Shown: positions 17,984 to 26,976, counted from the first letter of the stretch. The stretch: DNA of 64,000 nucleotides from JALHVH01 sp963773685 (GCA_963773685.1 CAVZBY010000011.1:620001-684000), one strand, 5' to 3'. Program-made: numbers and translations. The notes: generated by a model not told the origin, from the sequence alone.

Positions 17984-18718
17984 CGCCCCTTCGACTCCGA
18001 TCCCCTGACGATCAGCGCCTGGAACAACAACAGGACCGCGGCGGCGGGCAGCAGCCACGGCGCAAATCGGCGCAGGGAGGCGGAAACCAGGATATTGGGG
18101 AGGACGGCCGCGAGCGCGGCGAATTTCAACAGTTGAGAAGGGCCGGAAACGGTCCCCGAAGCAAGTGATTCCAGGAAAGTATGGCCGCTTGCCGCGTCCT
18201 GAATGAGGCCGATGAACGCTGCCGCCTGGGCGATGATCAGGACCAGGACGTTCGATCCCCCCTCGAAAAAGTGCCCCAACGATCCGCCGAGGGCGATGAA
18301 ATAGACGCCCGCGATGAGGGACGCCGCCAGGCCATATAGCCCCTCGGTCCCGCGCTCGGGAAGCGAGGGGCCGGCGGCCCGGACGGGTTGCGTAAACGAG
18401 GACCCCGTATCCTGAGCCCGCCAGAGCGAGGACCGCGTTCTTCCACAGGAAATAGCGTCTGAAGCCCCCGCCGGCGAAGAGGACGTTCTCGAGGGCCCCT
18501 CCGGCCGCTTCGCCCTTGAACATGTTCTGCGTCGCGAACAGAAAAGCATGGGGAAGGAGAAAGAGGAAGGTCCTCAGGCCCGCCCCGTAGGATGCCTTGA
18601 CCCAGACGAAAGCGGTGAGCGCCGGCAGGGTCAGCGATACCGCGAGGATCGCCGGAGAGCGCCGAAGCTTCAGGAGCGTGAGCCGGGCGGCGAGCCTGCC
18701 CCAAGGTCGATCAGACAT
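17980..18718 (-). CDS. ABC-2-like membrane permease (frameshifted)
   Basis: About 246 residues in two frames joined near 18395. The N-terminal part (MSDRPWGRLAARLTLLKLRRSPAIL onward in the family sense) has two hydrophobic helices and an FATQNMFKGEAAGGALENVLF loop. The second frame adds at least three more segments, including GLYGLAASLIAGVYFIALGG and a C-terminal LLPAAAVLLLFQALIV. The start has a GAGGAGG site, and the stop overlaps the ATPase start. It is the partner of the ATPase in an exporter. The break separates two parts that together give a normal six-helix permease, so an indel error is likely. Confidence 0.72.
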
Positions 18719-19158
18719 CGTCGGACCCTCCTCGATCGTTCGTCCAGAGGCAGATAATAATCGTCCCGATAGACCTCTTTCTCCTCCCGCCAGGACGATC
18801 TTGTACGGGAGGAGGTCCACCTTGAATCTGCGGCGGATCCGTCCCCTCCCGTCGCGGACGATCGGGACGCGAACGGAGTACTTTTCGATGAACGATTCGA
18901 TCTCGGATTCCGGGCCCCCGCATACTCCGACGATCGTCAGGCCCAGGCCCATCCCGCGGACGAACCGGACCGTCTCCAGGAGGTCGTCGAAACAGGCCGG
19001 ACATCCCGTCGAAAAGAACACGATCAGGGCCGGACGCCCGTCGTCCGGGAGGACGGCTTCCAGAGACCCCTGGAGCGGACGGCGGTCGCCGGGCCCGAGG
19101 CCCGAAACAACGAGATCGACAGGGCGGCCCAGGCGACGAGAGCGGGCGCCCGGCTCAT
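18719..19158 (-). CDS. Thioredoxin-like redoxin with CPAC motif (frameshifted)
   Basis: A short N-terminal signal or anchor (MSRAPALVAWAALSISLF) is followed, after a frame change near 19065, by GRPALIVFFSTGCPACFDDL. This is a thioredoxin fold with the redox pair CPAC. GLGLTIVGVCGG and VPIVRDGRGRIRRRFKVDLLPYKIVL complete the fold with its cis-Pro region. It should act in the periplasm on disulfides. The gene starts inside the stop of the propeller gene (ATGA). Another frame change near 18800 makes the C-terminus uncertain: one frame stops near 18711 and another at 18670. Its neighbour is a small cysteine-containing peptide, a plausible substrate. Confidence 0.72.
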
Positions 19159-20162
19159 CGGAACTCCGTCCGGAAGATCCTCAGGTTGTAGTCGTCATCG
19201 ATGGCGTGGATCGTGTCTCCGTCGAGATCGAACTTCCTCACGACGGAGGGGAACTCGATGACCCCTTCGAAGCTCCCGTCCAGCCGAACGAGGTAGATGA
19301 GCCGCCCCGGCCCGATATCCCCGTCCTCGGTGTAGTCGGGGGCGAGGAGCCCTATCCGGCCGGCGTCGAAGTCGGCGTCCCAGCAAAAGGCCTTGAGGAC
19401 CTTCTCGGGCCCCGGAAGCGGAAGCGCTATCGACTTGAAAGCGTATTCGGCGGGGACCCGGATCGGCGGGAGCGCCCTTCCCGTGCTGTCGAACCGGCGG
19501 ATCGCGTTGTCGTCGCTCTTCCGGACGACAAAGATCTCGTCCCGCGCTCCCCCGATCATGACGTGGAGATTACGGAACGCATCGTAGGTCCTTTCCCCCG
19601 AGGACGCGGACGGCATCCCTTCCCAGAGGAGCGTACCCGCCTCCGAGAAGCAGTGGACCATGGGCTCGGAGCCCTGAATTCCCAGGGGAAGATGGGATAC
19701 CGCGATCCTTCCCCCGCCCAGGGCGCAGATCTGGTCGGGGCTGAACGGGACCTTGAATCCCCCGAGGTATTTTCCCTTCCGGTCCAGGATCTGGATCCGG
19801 TCATTGAACTTGTCGGCGACGTAGAGCCGGCCGTCCCGGGCGTCCAGGTCGGCGGGCGTGTCGAATTCGCCCGGCCCCTGGCCTTTCCCGCCCAGGGCCC
19901 CGAGGAAGGCCCCGGCCCTGGAAAAGGCACGGATCTCATGGGCTTCCGCATCGACGACATAGATCGCTTCGGCGTCGTGAGCGATGGAGACGGGCCGGCC
20001 GAACGCGGCCTCGTCGTCCGTTGCGAAATCGGCCTTGATGTCCCGGGCGCGAAAGCGCGGGAGGCCGTCCTTCCCCGCTCCGGAGGGGATGGCCGTGACG
20101 ATAACGGCCGCAAAGGCGGCGGCAAGGGCCGTTGCGGCCGGGCGTGCGATCGATATATTCAT
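19155..20162 (-). CDS. Secreted six-bladed beta-propeller protein
   Basis: A 335-residue protein with a signal peptide (ending near residue 29). It carries repeated NHL/propeller blades: SIAHDAEAIYVVDAEAHEIRAF, LGGKGQGPGEFDTPADLDAR, RLYVADKFNDRIQILDRKG and later blades. The fold matches the six-bladed propeller family that in Bacteroidota sits next to small NVEALA-type peptides and TlpA redoxins. It probably binds a partner outside the cytoplasm; no catalytic residues are evident. It lies 16 bases after the small peptide gene and overlaps the redoxin gene as ATGA, giving a tight five-gene operon. Confidence 0.85.
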   Translation of the reverse strand: MNISIARPAATALAAAFAAVIVTAIPSGAGKDGLPRFRARDIKADFATDDEAAFGRPVSIAHDAEAIYVVDAEAHEIRAFSRAGAFLGALGGKGQGPGEFDTPADLDARDGRLYVADKFNDRIQILDRKGKYLGGFKVPFSPDQICALGGGRIAVSHLPLGIQGSEPMVHCFSEAGTLLWEGMPSASSGERTYDAFRNLHVMIGGARDEIFVVRKSDDNAIRRFDSTGRALPPIRVPAEYAFKSIALPLPGPEKVLKAFCWDADFDAGRIGLLAPDYTEDGDIGPGRLIYLVRLDGSFEGVIEFPSVVRKFDLDGDTIHAIDDDYNLRIFRTEFR

Positions 20163-20178
20163 CGGGAGCCTCCACCGG

Positions 20179-20454
20179 TCATTGGAAAGACGTGAAGGGG
20201 GGCCCCTTTTTTCTCAGGGGCCCCCCCTTCTTCTTCAGGCCAGTCAGGAGACACCGTCCCAGGCCGACGTCGCAGACCGTCAGCAGGAGCGTCGTCCTGA
20301 CCCATCCCACCTCCATGCCGAAGGCGCCCGCGCGGCACGTGCCGTGATTCCTATAGCACTCGGCGGAATCGCGGGCGTCGGCCGCCCGGGGAAGGAAACA
20401 AACCACGGAGAACAGGACCAGCCCCGCGAGGGCGAGGGCAACGATCTTTTTCAT
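20179..20454 (-). CDS. Small secreted cysteine-containing peptide precursor
   Basis: A 91-residue protein. The signal peptide is MKKIVALALAGLVLFSVVCF with a likely cleavage around ADA (residues 25-27). The short mature part has four cysteines in two pairs, ECYRNHGTC and TVCDVGLGRC. The start has a strong AAAGGAGG site but the ATG and part of that site lie in a perfect hairpin. The last ~20 codons come from a GC-rich palindrome; one G fewer in its G7 run would end the protein at KKKGGP. It is first in the operon with a propeller, a redoxin and an ABC exporter. No family was recognised. It could be a secreted signalling or antimicrobial-like peptide, or a structural microprotein. Confidence 0.6.
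   Translation of the reverse strand: MKKIVALALAGLVLFSVVCFLPRAADARDSAECYRNHGTCRAGAFGMEVGWVRTTLLLTVCDVGLGRCLLTGLKKKGGPLRKKGPPFTSFQ
20195..20229 (-). repeat. GC-rich hairpin at the 3' end of the small peptide gene
   Basis: AAGGGGGGCCCC is followed after 10 bases by GGGGCCCCCCCTT, a 12-bp stem apart from one extra C. It lies between the peptide gene and the propeller gene. It could act as an attenuator or as an mRNA-stabilising structure that raises peptide output over the downstream genes. No U-tract follows on the minus strand. Confidence 0.6.
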
Positions 20455-20482
20455 TGGAACCTCCTTTCGAACGGTTCCAATG
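20452..20482 (-). promoter_or_regulatory. Hairpin sequestering the RBS and start codon of the small peptide gene
   Basis: CATTGGAACC and GGTTCCAATG form a perfect 10-bp stem with an 11-base loop. In the minus-strand mRNA the 3' arm contains the end of the Shine-Dalgarno sequence and the ATG itself, while AAAGGA lies in the loop. Such a structure would limit translation until it is melted or bound. No clear promoter was found in 20483-20685. Confidence 0.65.
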
Positions 20483-20685
20483 CAATTTGCGTGCCCGGAC
20501 GCCGGCGGCGCGATAGAGGGCTATCTCCTTGATAAGGTGAGGTTTGGTCGAACGGCGAAACGCGACCCGCGAACGCAGAGCCGGGGCCGGAGCGCTCGAA
20601 ATGAGACGCGCCCGCTATCCCCTTCAGGGACAGGCGCTTCCGCGTGCGGACGAGGGCACAGGATGGGACTTGGAGCCGGCGGCCG

Positions 20686-22357
20686 TCAGGCCATCGGCAG
20701 CTTGATCCTCTTCTCCCGGGCGAACCGGACGGCCTCCTCGTATCCGGCGTCGGCGTGACGGGCGACTCCCATCCCGGGATCCCCCGTAAGGACACGCTCC
20801 AGACGCCTGCCCATCGCCGGCGTCCCGTCGGCGACGATCACCATCCCGGCATGCAGGGACAGGCCGATGCCCACGCCCCCGCCATGGTGCACGGAAACCC
20901 AGGAGGCCCCGTTCACCGCGTTGAGCAGGGCGTTGAGGACGGGCCAATCGGCGATGGCGTCCGAGCCGTCCTTCATTCCCTCGGTCTCGCGGTTCGGCGA
21001 GGCCACGGAGCCCGTATCCAGATGGTCGCGGCCGATGACGACGGGCGCGCTGATCTCCCCCTTCCGGACCATGCGGTTGATCACGGCGCCGAACTCGGCC
21101 CGCTCGCCGTAGCCGAGCCAGCAGATGCGCGAGGGCAACCCCTGGAAGCGGACCTGCTTCCGGGCCTTGCGGATCCATCGCGCGAGGGCTTCGTCCTCCG
21201 GGAACAGCTTGAGGACGGCCTCGTCGGTGGCGTGGATGTCCCGGGCCCTGCCGGAAAGGGCGGCCCAACGGAACGGCCCCTTGCCCACGCAGAAGAGCGG
21301 CCGGATGTATTCGGGGACGAAGCCCGGGATATCGAAGGCGTCGACGACGCCGGCCTTCTGGGCCTGCCCGCGGATGTTGTTGCCGTAATCGAAGGTCCGC
21401 GCGCCGAGCTTCCGGAGCTCGAGCATCGCCCGGACGTGGGCGGCCATGGCATCGTAGGACCGCCGGATGTAGTCCCGCGGATCGTCCCGGCGGAGCCTCA
21501 TCGCTTCCTCGTACGAGATCCCGTTCGGGACATATCCGTTGAGCTCGTCGTGGGCGGAGGTCTGGTCGGTCAGGACGTCGGGGACGATCCCCCTCCGGAC
21601 GAACTCGGGGACGATGTCGGCGGCGTTGCGCGTGGAGGGCGATGGACAGCGGCTCTCCCTTTTTCATGGCGGCCCGGGCGAGCCTCAGGGCCTCATCGAG
21701 GCTATCGGTCATGACATCGACGTATTGCGTATCGAGGCGCCGCCGGATCCTGTCCGGGTCCGCCTCGATGACGATGGCCACGCCTTCGTTCATGGTGACG
21801 GCCAGCGGTTGGGCGCCGCCCATCCCGCCCAGCCCGGCGGTGAGGACGAGCCTCCCCTTGAGCGTCCCGCCGAAATGCCGCCGGGCGGCCGCGGACAGGG
21901 TCTCGTAGGTCCCCTGGAGGATCCCCTGGGACCCGATGTAGATCCAGCTGCCGGCGGTCATCTGTCCGTACATGGTCAGGCCCATGGCCTCGAGCCTCCG
22001 GAACTCGTCCCAGGTCGCCCACTTGGGGACGATGAGGGAGTTGGCGATGAGGACCCGGGGGGCCTGGTCATGGGTCGGGAACACGGCCACGGGCTTGCCG
22101 GACTGAACGATGAGCGTCTCGTCGTTGCCGAGCGTCTTGAGGGATTCGACGATCGCCCGATAGCAATCCCAGTTGCGGGCGGCCCTTCCCGTTCCCCCGT
22201 AGACGATGAGGTCCCGAGGCTTCTCGGCCACATCGGGATCGAGGTTGTTCATCAGCATCCGTAAGGCGCCCTCCTGGGACCAGCCCCTGGTATGGAGGGC
22301 GTTCCCCCGATAGGCCCGGATGGGTTTGGACGGAGCCCCGGATATCTTCGCGGCCAT
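20686..22357 (-). CDS. hutU: Urocanate hydratase (one frameshift)
   Basis: About 557 residues, the normal length. The enzyme converts urocanate to imidazolone propionate in histidine degradation, using tightly bound NAD+. The N-terminal IVYGGTGRAARNWDCY, the dinucleotide loop GLGGMGGAQPLAVTM and the C-terminal NRETEGMKDGSDAIADWPVLNA and VHHGGGVGIGLSLHAGMVIV blocks are all family-specific. The frame changes near 21635 between LSIAL and NAADIVPEFVRRG. The start has an AAGGAGG site and a promoter at 22379-22408. No other hut gene is beside it. Confidence 0.92.
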
Positions 22358-22378
22358 GCGTGCCTCCTTGAGATTTCG

Positions 22379-22408
22379 ACTATATCACACCCCCCGGCGA
22401 GACTTCAA
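22379..22408 (-). promoter_or_regulatory. Promoter of hutU
   Basis: TTGAAG and TATAGT are separated by 18 bases, 21 bases upstream of the ATG. Confidence 0.5.
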
Positions 22409-22425
22409 AACGGCAAAAAAAGCAG

Positions 22426-22455
22426 TTGACGGGGCCGAAACGACTGGAGTAAATT
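22426..22455 (+). promoter_or_regulatory. Putative promoter of the GAF-GGDEF-PilZ gene
   Basis: TTGACG and TAAATT are separated by 18 bases. It is divergent from the hutU promoter and leaves a ~100-base leader before the ATG at 22558. Confidence 0.4.
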
Positions 22456-22557
22456 AAGGAAGGGTTTTCAAGGAAAAGGGTAAGCTTATCCGTTGGGTCC
22501 GGGCCGGACGATAGCGTCCGAGACGGACGGGAGGCTGTTTTGCGCCGGGGCTGAATC

Positions 22558-24576
22558 ATGAAGCAGAGATCGATCCTCGTTCTGAACCCGAATCCTATCG
22601 AATCCGATCTCTTGTCCAGGCTCTGCCGGCGTTTCGGCACGGTCGTCGCCGCGCCTTCCCTCGAGACGGCCGGCACCTTGCCGGAGGCGGCGGACGCCCT
22701 GATCGCCGTCCTCGACGCCTCGGCCGCGGGGAAGCCGGCGGCCCGAAGCCTGTTCGACAGGACGACACCCGTCATCATCACCGGAAGGGACGACGCCGGG
22801 CTCCGGTCGCTGGCGCGGGACTGGCCTTCCGACCGATACGTCGACACCTTCGCCCTGTCCTTCCCCGTTCCGGACGACGCCCAGTTCATCCGGTCCGTCG
22901 AACGGGCGCTGGCCCATGTGGCGATGAGGGCGGAGGTCGCCTCGCTCCGAAAGGCGCTCGATCTCAACGAATCCAGGGTCCGGGACGTCTACTCCGAGAT
23001 CCGGGAGATCAAGAGCCTCATCAACGAGAGCTTCATCAAGGAGCTCGAGAAGCGGCTGGCCATCGAGGCCAAATACGTCTGGTTCCAGAAGGAGCGGCAG
23101 AGGATCGAAAGGATCCTCCGCAAGATCTACGAGGCCAACGACGTCTCCAGCCTCCTCGACATCGTCACGGACTTCAAGGACATCGTCCAGGCCGGCGGGG
23201 CCACGATCTATATCCTGGACGAGAACGAGACACTGGGCCGCTATCTCAAGCCGCTCGTCTGGGACGACACGTTCCTGACCCATTCCGAGTTCCTGAAGTA
23301 CGTCGCCCGCCTCGATTCCGAGGACTTCGCCGCGTCCGTGGCCCTCCACGGCCGGGAGATCAACATCACCGAGCTCTCTTTCGACCGGCGTCTTTCGCGC
23401 CGATATATCGAGCACCTCCGGACGCCCCTCAAGAGCCTGCTCGCCGTCCCCATCCGGCATGACAAGGAGATCATCGGCGTCGTCGAGGTCTACAACAAGG
23501 TCTCCGGGGGAGCGTCCCCGCGGGCCGGATTCTCCCGGGACGACCAGGACCTCCTCCGGGGGCTTTCCGAGCACATCGCCATCGCGATGACGAAACTGAA
23601 TCTCATCCAATACGACGCCCTGACCGGCCTGCTCCGGCCCGATCCCTTCTTCGAGAAGGTCGCCCAGAAGGTCAACTCCGGCAAGCGCCGGCGCGAGGAA
23701 GGCTCTTCGGCCCTGGTCATGGGCGACGTGGACTGGTTCAAGAACTACAACGACCGGAACGGGCACGAGGCGGGGAACAAGCTCCTGCGCGAGCTGGCCG
23801 GCGTCATGAAGGACTCCATCCGCGAGGAGGACCTCCTCTGCCGCTACGGCGGGGAGGAATTCCTCTTCTTCCTGACGGGCGTCAAGAGCCTCGACGAGGC
23901 CTGCATGCTCACCGACCGCATCCGGAAGCACGTCGAGGAGCACTACTTCGAGTTCCAGGAGTTCCAGCCCGCGAACAACCTGACCATGTCCTTCGGCGTG
24001 ACGATGTTCCCGTCGCCGGGCCCGGGACAAGCCCCTGAGATCGCCAAGGCCGATCTGCGGCGCCTGGCCGGGGAAGCGGACATGGCCATGGCGGAGGCCA
24101 AGGGGAAGAGATCGTTCGGGCCGGGGTCCGGCGGGGACGGCGAACGGGTCCTCACGAAGAACAAGGTCTGTTCCTATTCCCGGGAAGAAGCCGAGGAACG
24201 GCGGGACGGGGCGATCAAGACCTACAAGGAGACGTCCTACCGGGAAAAGAGGAGGTCCGAGCGATACCTCACGGCCACCCTCATGATGGTCCAGGAGAAC
24301 GGCGGGTTCAAGGTGGCGAAAACGGTCAACCTGAGCCTCGGGGGGGCCAAGATCCTTTCCGACGCCGAGCTCCCCCTCTCCAAGACGCTCGAGCTCATCC
24401 TGGTGCTGGGAGACAAGGCGAACCGCCTCACGAGCGACGTCGTCTATTCGAAGAAGGCGGGCGGGGCATCGCCGTATTTCTATTCCGGGCTGAAGTTCAA
24501 GGACCTGGCGCCCGCCAGCGAGAGCGCTCTCGAGGACTATTTCCGTTCGCTACGGAAGGCCGGTTCGCTCAACTGA
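22558..24576 (+). CDS. Diguanylate cyclase with receiver-like, GAF and C-terminal PilZ domains
   Basis: An intact 672-residue cytoplasmic protein. Residues 1-115 resemble a degenerate response-regulator receiver (SILVLNPNPIESDLL). Residues 120-185 are coiled coil, 185-350 a GAF sensor (IYILDEN, LLAVPIRHDKEIIGVVEVYN) and 355-525 a GGDEF domain. Its active site is GGEEF, with RxxD (REED) five residues before it, so it should be active and product-inhibited. Residues 555-670 form a PilZ domain with the c-di-GMP signature: RRSER followed by NLSLGG. The protein therefore both makes and binds c-di-GMP. There is no obvious operon partner; the convergent coiled-coil gene overlaps its end by 8 bases. 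Confidence 0.9.
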   Translation: MKQRSILVLNPNPIESDLLSRLCRRFGTVVAAPSLETAGTLPEAADALIAVLDASAAGKPAARSLFDRTTPVIITGRDDAGLRSLARDWPSDRYVDTFALSFPVPDDAQFIRSVERALAHVAMRAEVASLRKALDLNESRVRDVYSEIREIKSLINESFIKELEKRLAIEAKYVWFQKERQRIERILRKIYEANDVSSLLDIVTDFKDIVQAGGATIYILDENETLGRYLKPLVWDDTFLTHSEFLKYVARLDSEDFAASVALHGREINITELSFDRRLSRRYIEHLRTPLKSLLAVPIRHDKEIIGVVEVYNKVSGGASPRAGFSRDDQDLLRGLSEHIAIAMTKLNLIQYDALTGLLRPDPFFEKVAQKVNSGKRRREEGSSALVMGDVDWFKNYNDRNGHEAGNKLLRELAGVMKDSIREEDLLCRYGGEEFLFFLTGVKSLDEACMLTDRIRKHVEEHYFEFQEFQPANNLTMSFGVTMFPSPGPGQAPEIAKADLRRLAGEADMAMAEAKGKRSFGPGSGGDGERVLTKNKVCSYSREEAEERRDGAIKTYKETSYREKRRSERYLTATLMMVQENGGFKVAKTVNLSLGGAKILSDAELPLSKTLELILVLGDKANRLTSDVVYSKKAGGASPYFYSGLKFKDLAPASESALEDYFRSLRKAGSLN

Positions 24577-25758
24577 GCCCAGGCCGCCGAGCGCATCGAG
24601 GATCGACTAGAACGTACCGGTCGGGGGGCGTCGTCCGTTCCAGGAAAGCCGCCCGCTGCCTCTTGGTTTCCCCGGCGAAGGCGGCGAGGTCGTTCGCGTT
24701 AGCCCAGTTGCCCGTGCTCAGCCGGTCGGCCAGGTTCCTGAGGGCCGGGCCGTCGATGATGTCCAGGGTTTCCGCCGGAAGTCCCAGGGATTCTCCTTCG
24801 GCCAGGCTCGCTGCCCTGAGAACGAGATTGCGAAGCGCCTCCTGCCCGTTGACGAGCTCCTGTTTGATGAAGAACCGGTCCCGGGGCGATTCCGTCGCCT
24901 CGAGCTTTCCCGTGAGCTTCCAGGCCACGTCCGCGGCCCGGTCCATGGCATCGAGAAGCCGCCCGGCGTCCAGGACGGTCTTTTCCCCCTTCTGGAAATA
25001 GCTGATCTCCCCGCTCCCCGCCACAGGCTCGATCCGCCGGAGCCGTTCCAGGGCGGATGCCGGGTCATCGGCGACGGGAAGAGAGGCTTCGAGCCGGGCG
25101 TCTTCGCGCGGCCTGGTCGCCTGGATGAGCTCCTGGATCTCCGGGATCCGGCCCCGCCAATCGCCCTCGACCACAGGACTCGGAGAATTCTCCGGTTCGA
25201 GGCGGCTTTCCGTTCCGCCGGCGAGCAGCGTCCGGATCCGTCTCAGCTTCTCCAGTTCGGCGTCGAGGTCCGGGCGCGGGCTCCGGGAGCCGCTCCTCTT
25301 CCCCGCGGGCCTCAGCCACGATCCCGAACCTCTCCTTAAGGTCCTTCTTGAGGAATGCGGCGCGCTCCGATGTCCCCCGTCTCAGGGATTCCAGCTTCTG
25401 CTGGAGGTCCCCGATCCTCCCGATCTCATCGACGGTCCGTTTGGCCAGGGCCTCGATCTGGGATTGGAGGTCGAGGACCCTGGAGAACCCTTCCTGGATG
25501 CCTCCCAGGACCGCCTGCCTCTCGCGCTCGGCTTCGGCGATCTGGCCCTGGAACTCGCGCAGGGATTCCCGTTCCCTGATCGACGTCCTTCTTCACCCCC
25601 TCCATCCGGACCCTGGCGGCTTCCTCTTCCTCCCGGATCCGGGCGGCCAGCTCGCTGTCGATCTCGTCCTTCTTTTTCGCGAGAAGCCTCTCCAGCTGGC
25701 TCTCGATCTCCTGGATGACGAGGGAAGACTCCTTCTCCATATCCCGGGAATCAGACAT
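24569..25758 (-). CDS. Coiled-coil protein of unknown function (two frameshifts)
   Basis: About 396 residues across three frames joined near 25585 and 25275. The N-terminal 160 residues are highly charged coiled coil (VIQEIESQLERLLAKKKDEID, then LREFQGQIAEAERERQAVL and LQSQIEALAKRTVDEIGRIG). A Pro-rich linker follows, then a helical C-terminal domain (GRIPEIQELIQATRP, YFQKGEKTVLDAGRLLDAMDRA, DRFFIKQELVNGQEALRN). There is no signal peptide or membrane segment. The start has an AAGGAG site and an excellent promoter. It is divergent from the HD-GYP gene and convergent with the GGDEF-PilZ gene, so a link to c-di-GMP-controlled behaviour is possible but not shown. Confidence 0.6.
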
Positions 25759-25783
25759 TCGAAATCTCCTTGCCCCGGCCGGT

Positions 25784-25813
25784 ATCATAATATCGGCCGT
25801 TCGGGCTGTCAAC
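25784..25813 (-). promoter_or_regulatory. Strong promoter of the coiled-coil gene
   Basis: TTGACA and TATGAT are separated by 18 bases, 25 bases upstream of the ATG. Confidence 0.65.
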
Positions 25814-25828
25814 CCCCTCGAATCCCCT

Positions 25829-25858
25829 TGAATCCGGCCGGCGAGATGGAGTATAAGG
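25829..25858 (+). promoter_or_regulatory. Promoter of the HD-GYP gene
   Basis: TTGAAT and TATAAG are separated by 18 bases, 20 bases upstream of the ATG, back to back with the coiled-coil gene promoter. Confidence 0.5.
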
Positions 25859-25878
25859 GAACACATGAGGACGCTCTC

Positions 25879-26976
25879 ATGAACAGGTCCCGGATCCTCC
25901 TTGTCGGAGAGAATCCCGGGAATTCCCGGAAGCTGGCTTCGTTCCTGGCCGGCCTGGACATGGACGTCGAAAGGTCCGCCGCCCTTCCCGAGCCCTCGAC
26001 GGTTTCCGGCGACTCGGACCGGATCTCTCTCATCGTCCTCGAAGCTGCGGAGCCCACGGACGAACAGGTGGAAAGGATCCGGACGCTCGCGGCCGCGGAT
26101 CCGCGGCCCGCGGTCGTCGTCCTGTCGGCCGTATCGAGATCGCGCGGCCTGCTCTCCCTCCTCCGGGAGGGCGTCATCGATCAGGTCGCGAGCCCCGGGA
26201 ACGACGTGGCCGTTTATTCGGCCGTTAAGAGCGGCCTGGCCCTGGGCCGGCTGGCCGCCGAGAACGAAGCTTGCCGGAAGAATCTGGCGAAATCGCGGAT
26301 CGAGAGGTCCCGGAACGTCCGCCGGGCGCTCGAGCTCGAGGAGATCTATGACGCGACCCTCGAGAACCTGATGACCGCGCTGGACCTCCGCGACGTGGAG
26401 ACGTACGGGCACTCCCAGACGGTCGCCAAGTACAGCCAGGTCCTGGCCGGGCTCCTGGGGATCCGGGACGAGAAGGTCCTCGACAACATCCGGAAGGGGG
26501 CTCTCCTCCACGACGTCGGGAAGATCGCCATCCCCGATTCCATCCTGAAGAAGCCGGGCCGGCTCTCGGACCAGGAGTGGATCAAGGTCCGGCTTCACCC
26601 GGCGCTCGGCTACGGCCTCGTCAAGGAGATCAAGCTCGTGAAGGAAGCGGGGAACATCATCCTCTGCCATCACGAGAGATTCGACGGAACCGGATACCCC
26701 GAAGGCCTGCGCCGGGAGGAGATCCCGCTCGAAGCCCGGGTCTTCGCCCTGGCCGACGCCCTGGACGCCATCACCTCGCACCGCCCCTATCGCCGGGAAC
26801 GGGATTTTGCCGCCGCCCGGGACGAGATCCTGAGCCATACGGGAACCCAATTCGACCCGAAGATCGTCGAAGCGTTCGGCCGGCTCCCCCTCGAGAGGTG
26901 GGAAAGGATCCGCTACGAGACGACGCGGCTCCTTCCTTCGATCATCGACTACCACAAGCTGGCGTCCGGGGATTAG
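25879..26976 (+). CDS. HD-GYP domain c-di-GMP phosphodiesterase with receiver-like domain
   Basis: A 365-residue protein. Residues 1-115 resemble a receiver domain (SRILLVGENPGNSRKLASFL) but without a clear phospho-acceptor motif. A coiled linker leads to the HD-GYP domain (about 150-345). The metal ligands ETYGHSQTV and LLHDVGKIAIPD are present. So is the GYP motif HHERFDGTGYPEGL, followed by ALADALDAITSHRPYR. It is expected to degrade c-di-GMP. The ATG at 25879 (TGAGGA upstream) gives the natural N-terminus. It ends by overlapping prmC by 4 bases. Together with the two cyclases it makes this a c-di-GMP-rich neighbourhood. Confidence 0.9.
   Translation: MNRSRILLVGENPGNSRKLASFLAGLDMDVERSAALPEPSTVSGDSDRISLIVLEAAEPTDEQVERIRTLAAADPRPAVVVLSAVSRSRGLLSLLREGVIDQVASPGNDVAVYSAVKSGLALGRLAAENEACRKNLAKSRIERSRNVRRALELEEIYDATLENLMTALDLRDVETYGHSQTVAKYSQVLAGLLGIRDEKVLDNIRKGALLHDVGKIAIPDSILKKPGRLSDQEWIKVRLHPALGYGLVKEIKLVKEAGNIILCHHERFDGTGYPEGLRREEIPLEARVFALADALDAITSHRPYRRERDFAAARDEILSHTGTQFDPKIVEAFGRLPLERWERIRYETTRLLPSIIDYHKLASGD

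Noticed and set aside
17252..19021. Single 589-residue redoxin-permease-ATPase fusion
   Set aside because: The frame runs through the middle of the permease in a wrong frame; individual genes have their own ribosome binding sites and ATGA overlaps.
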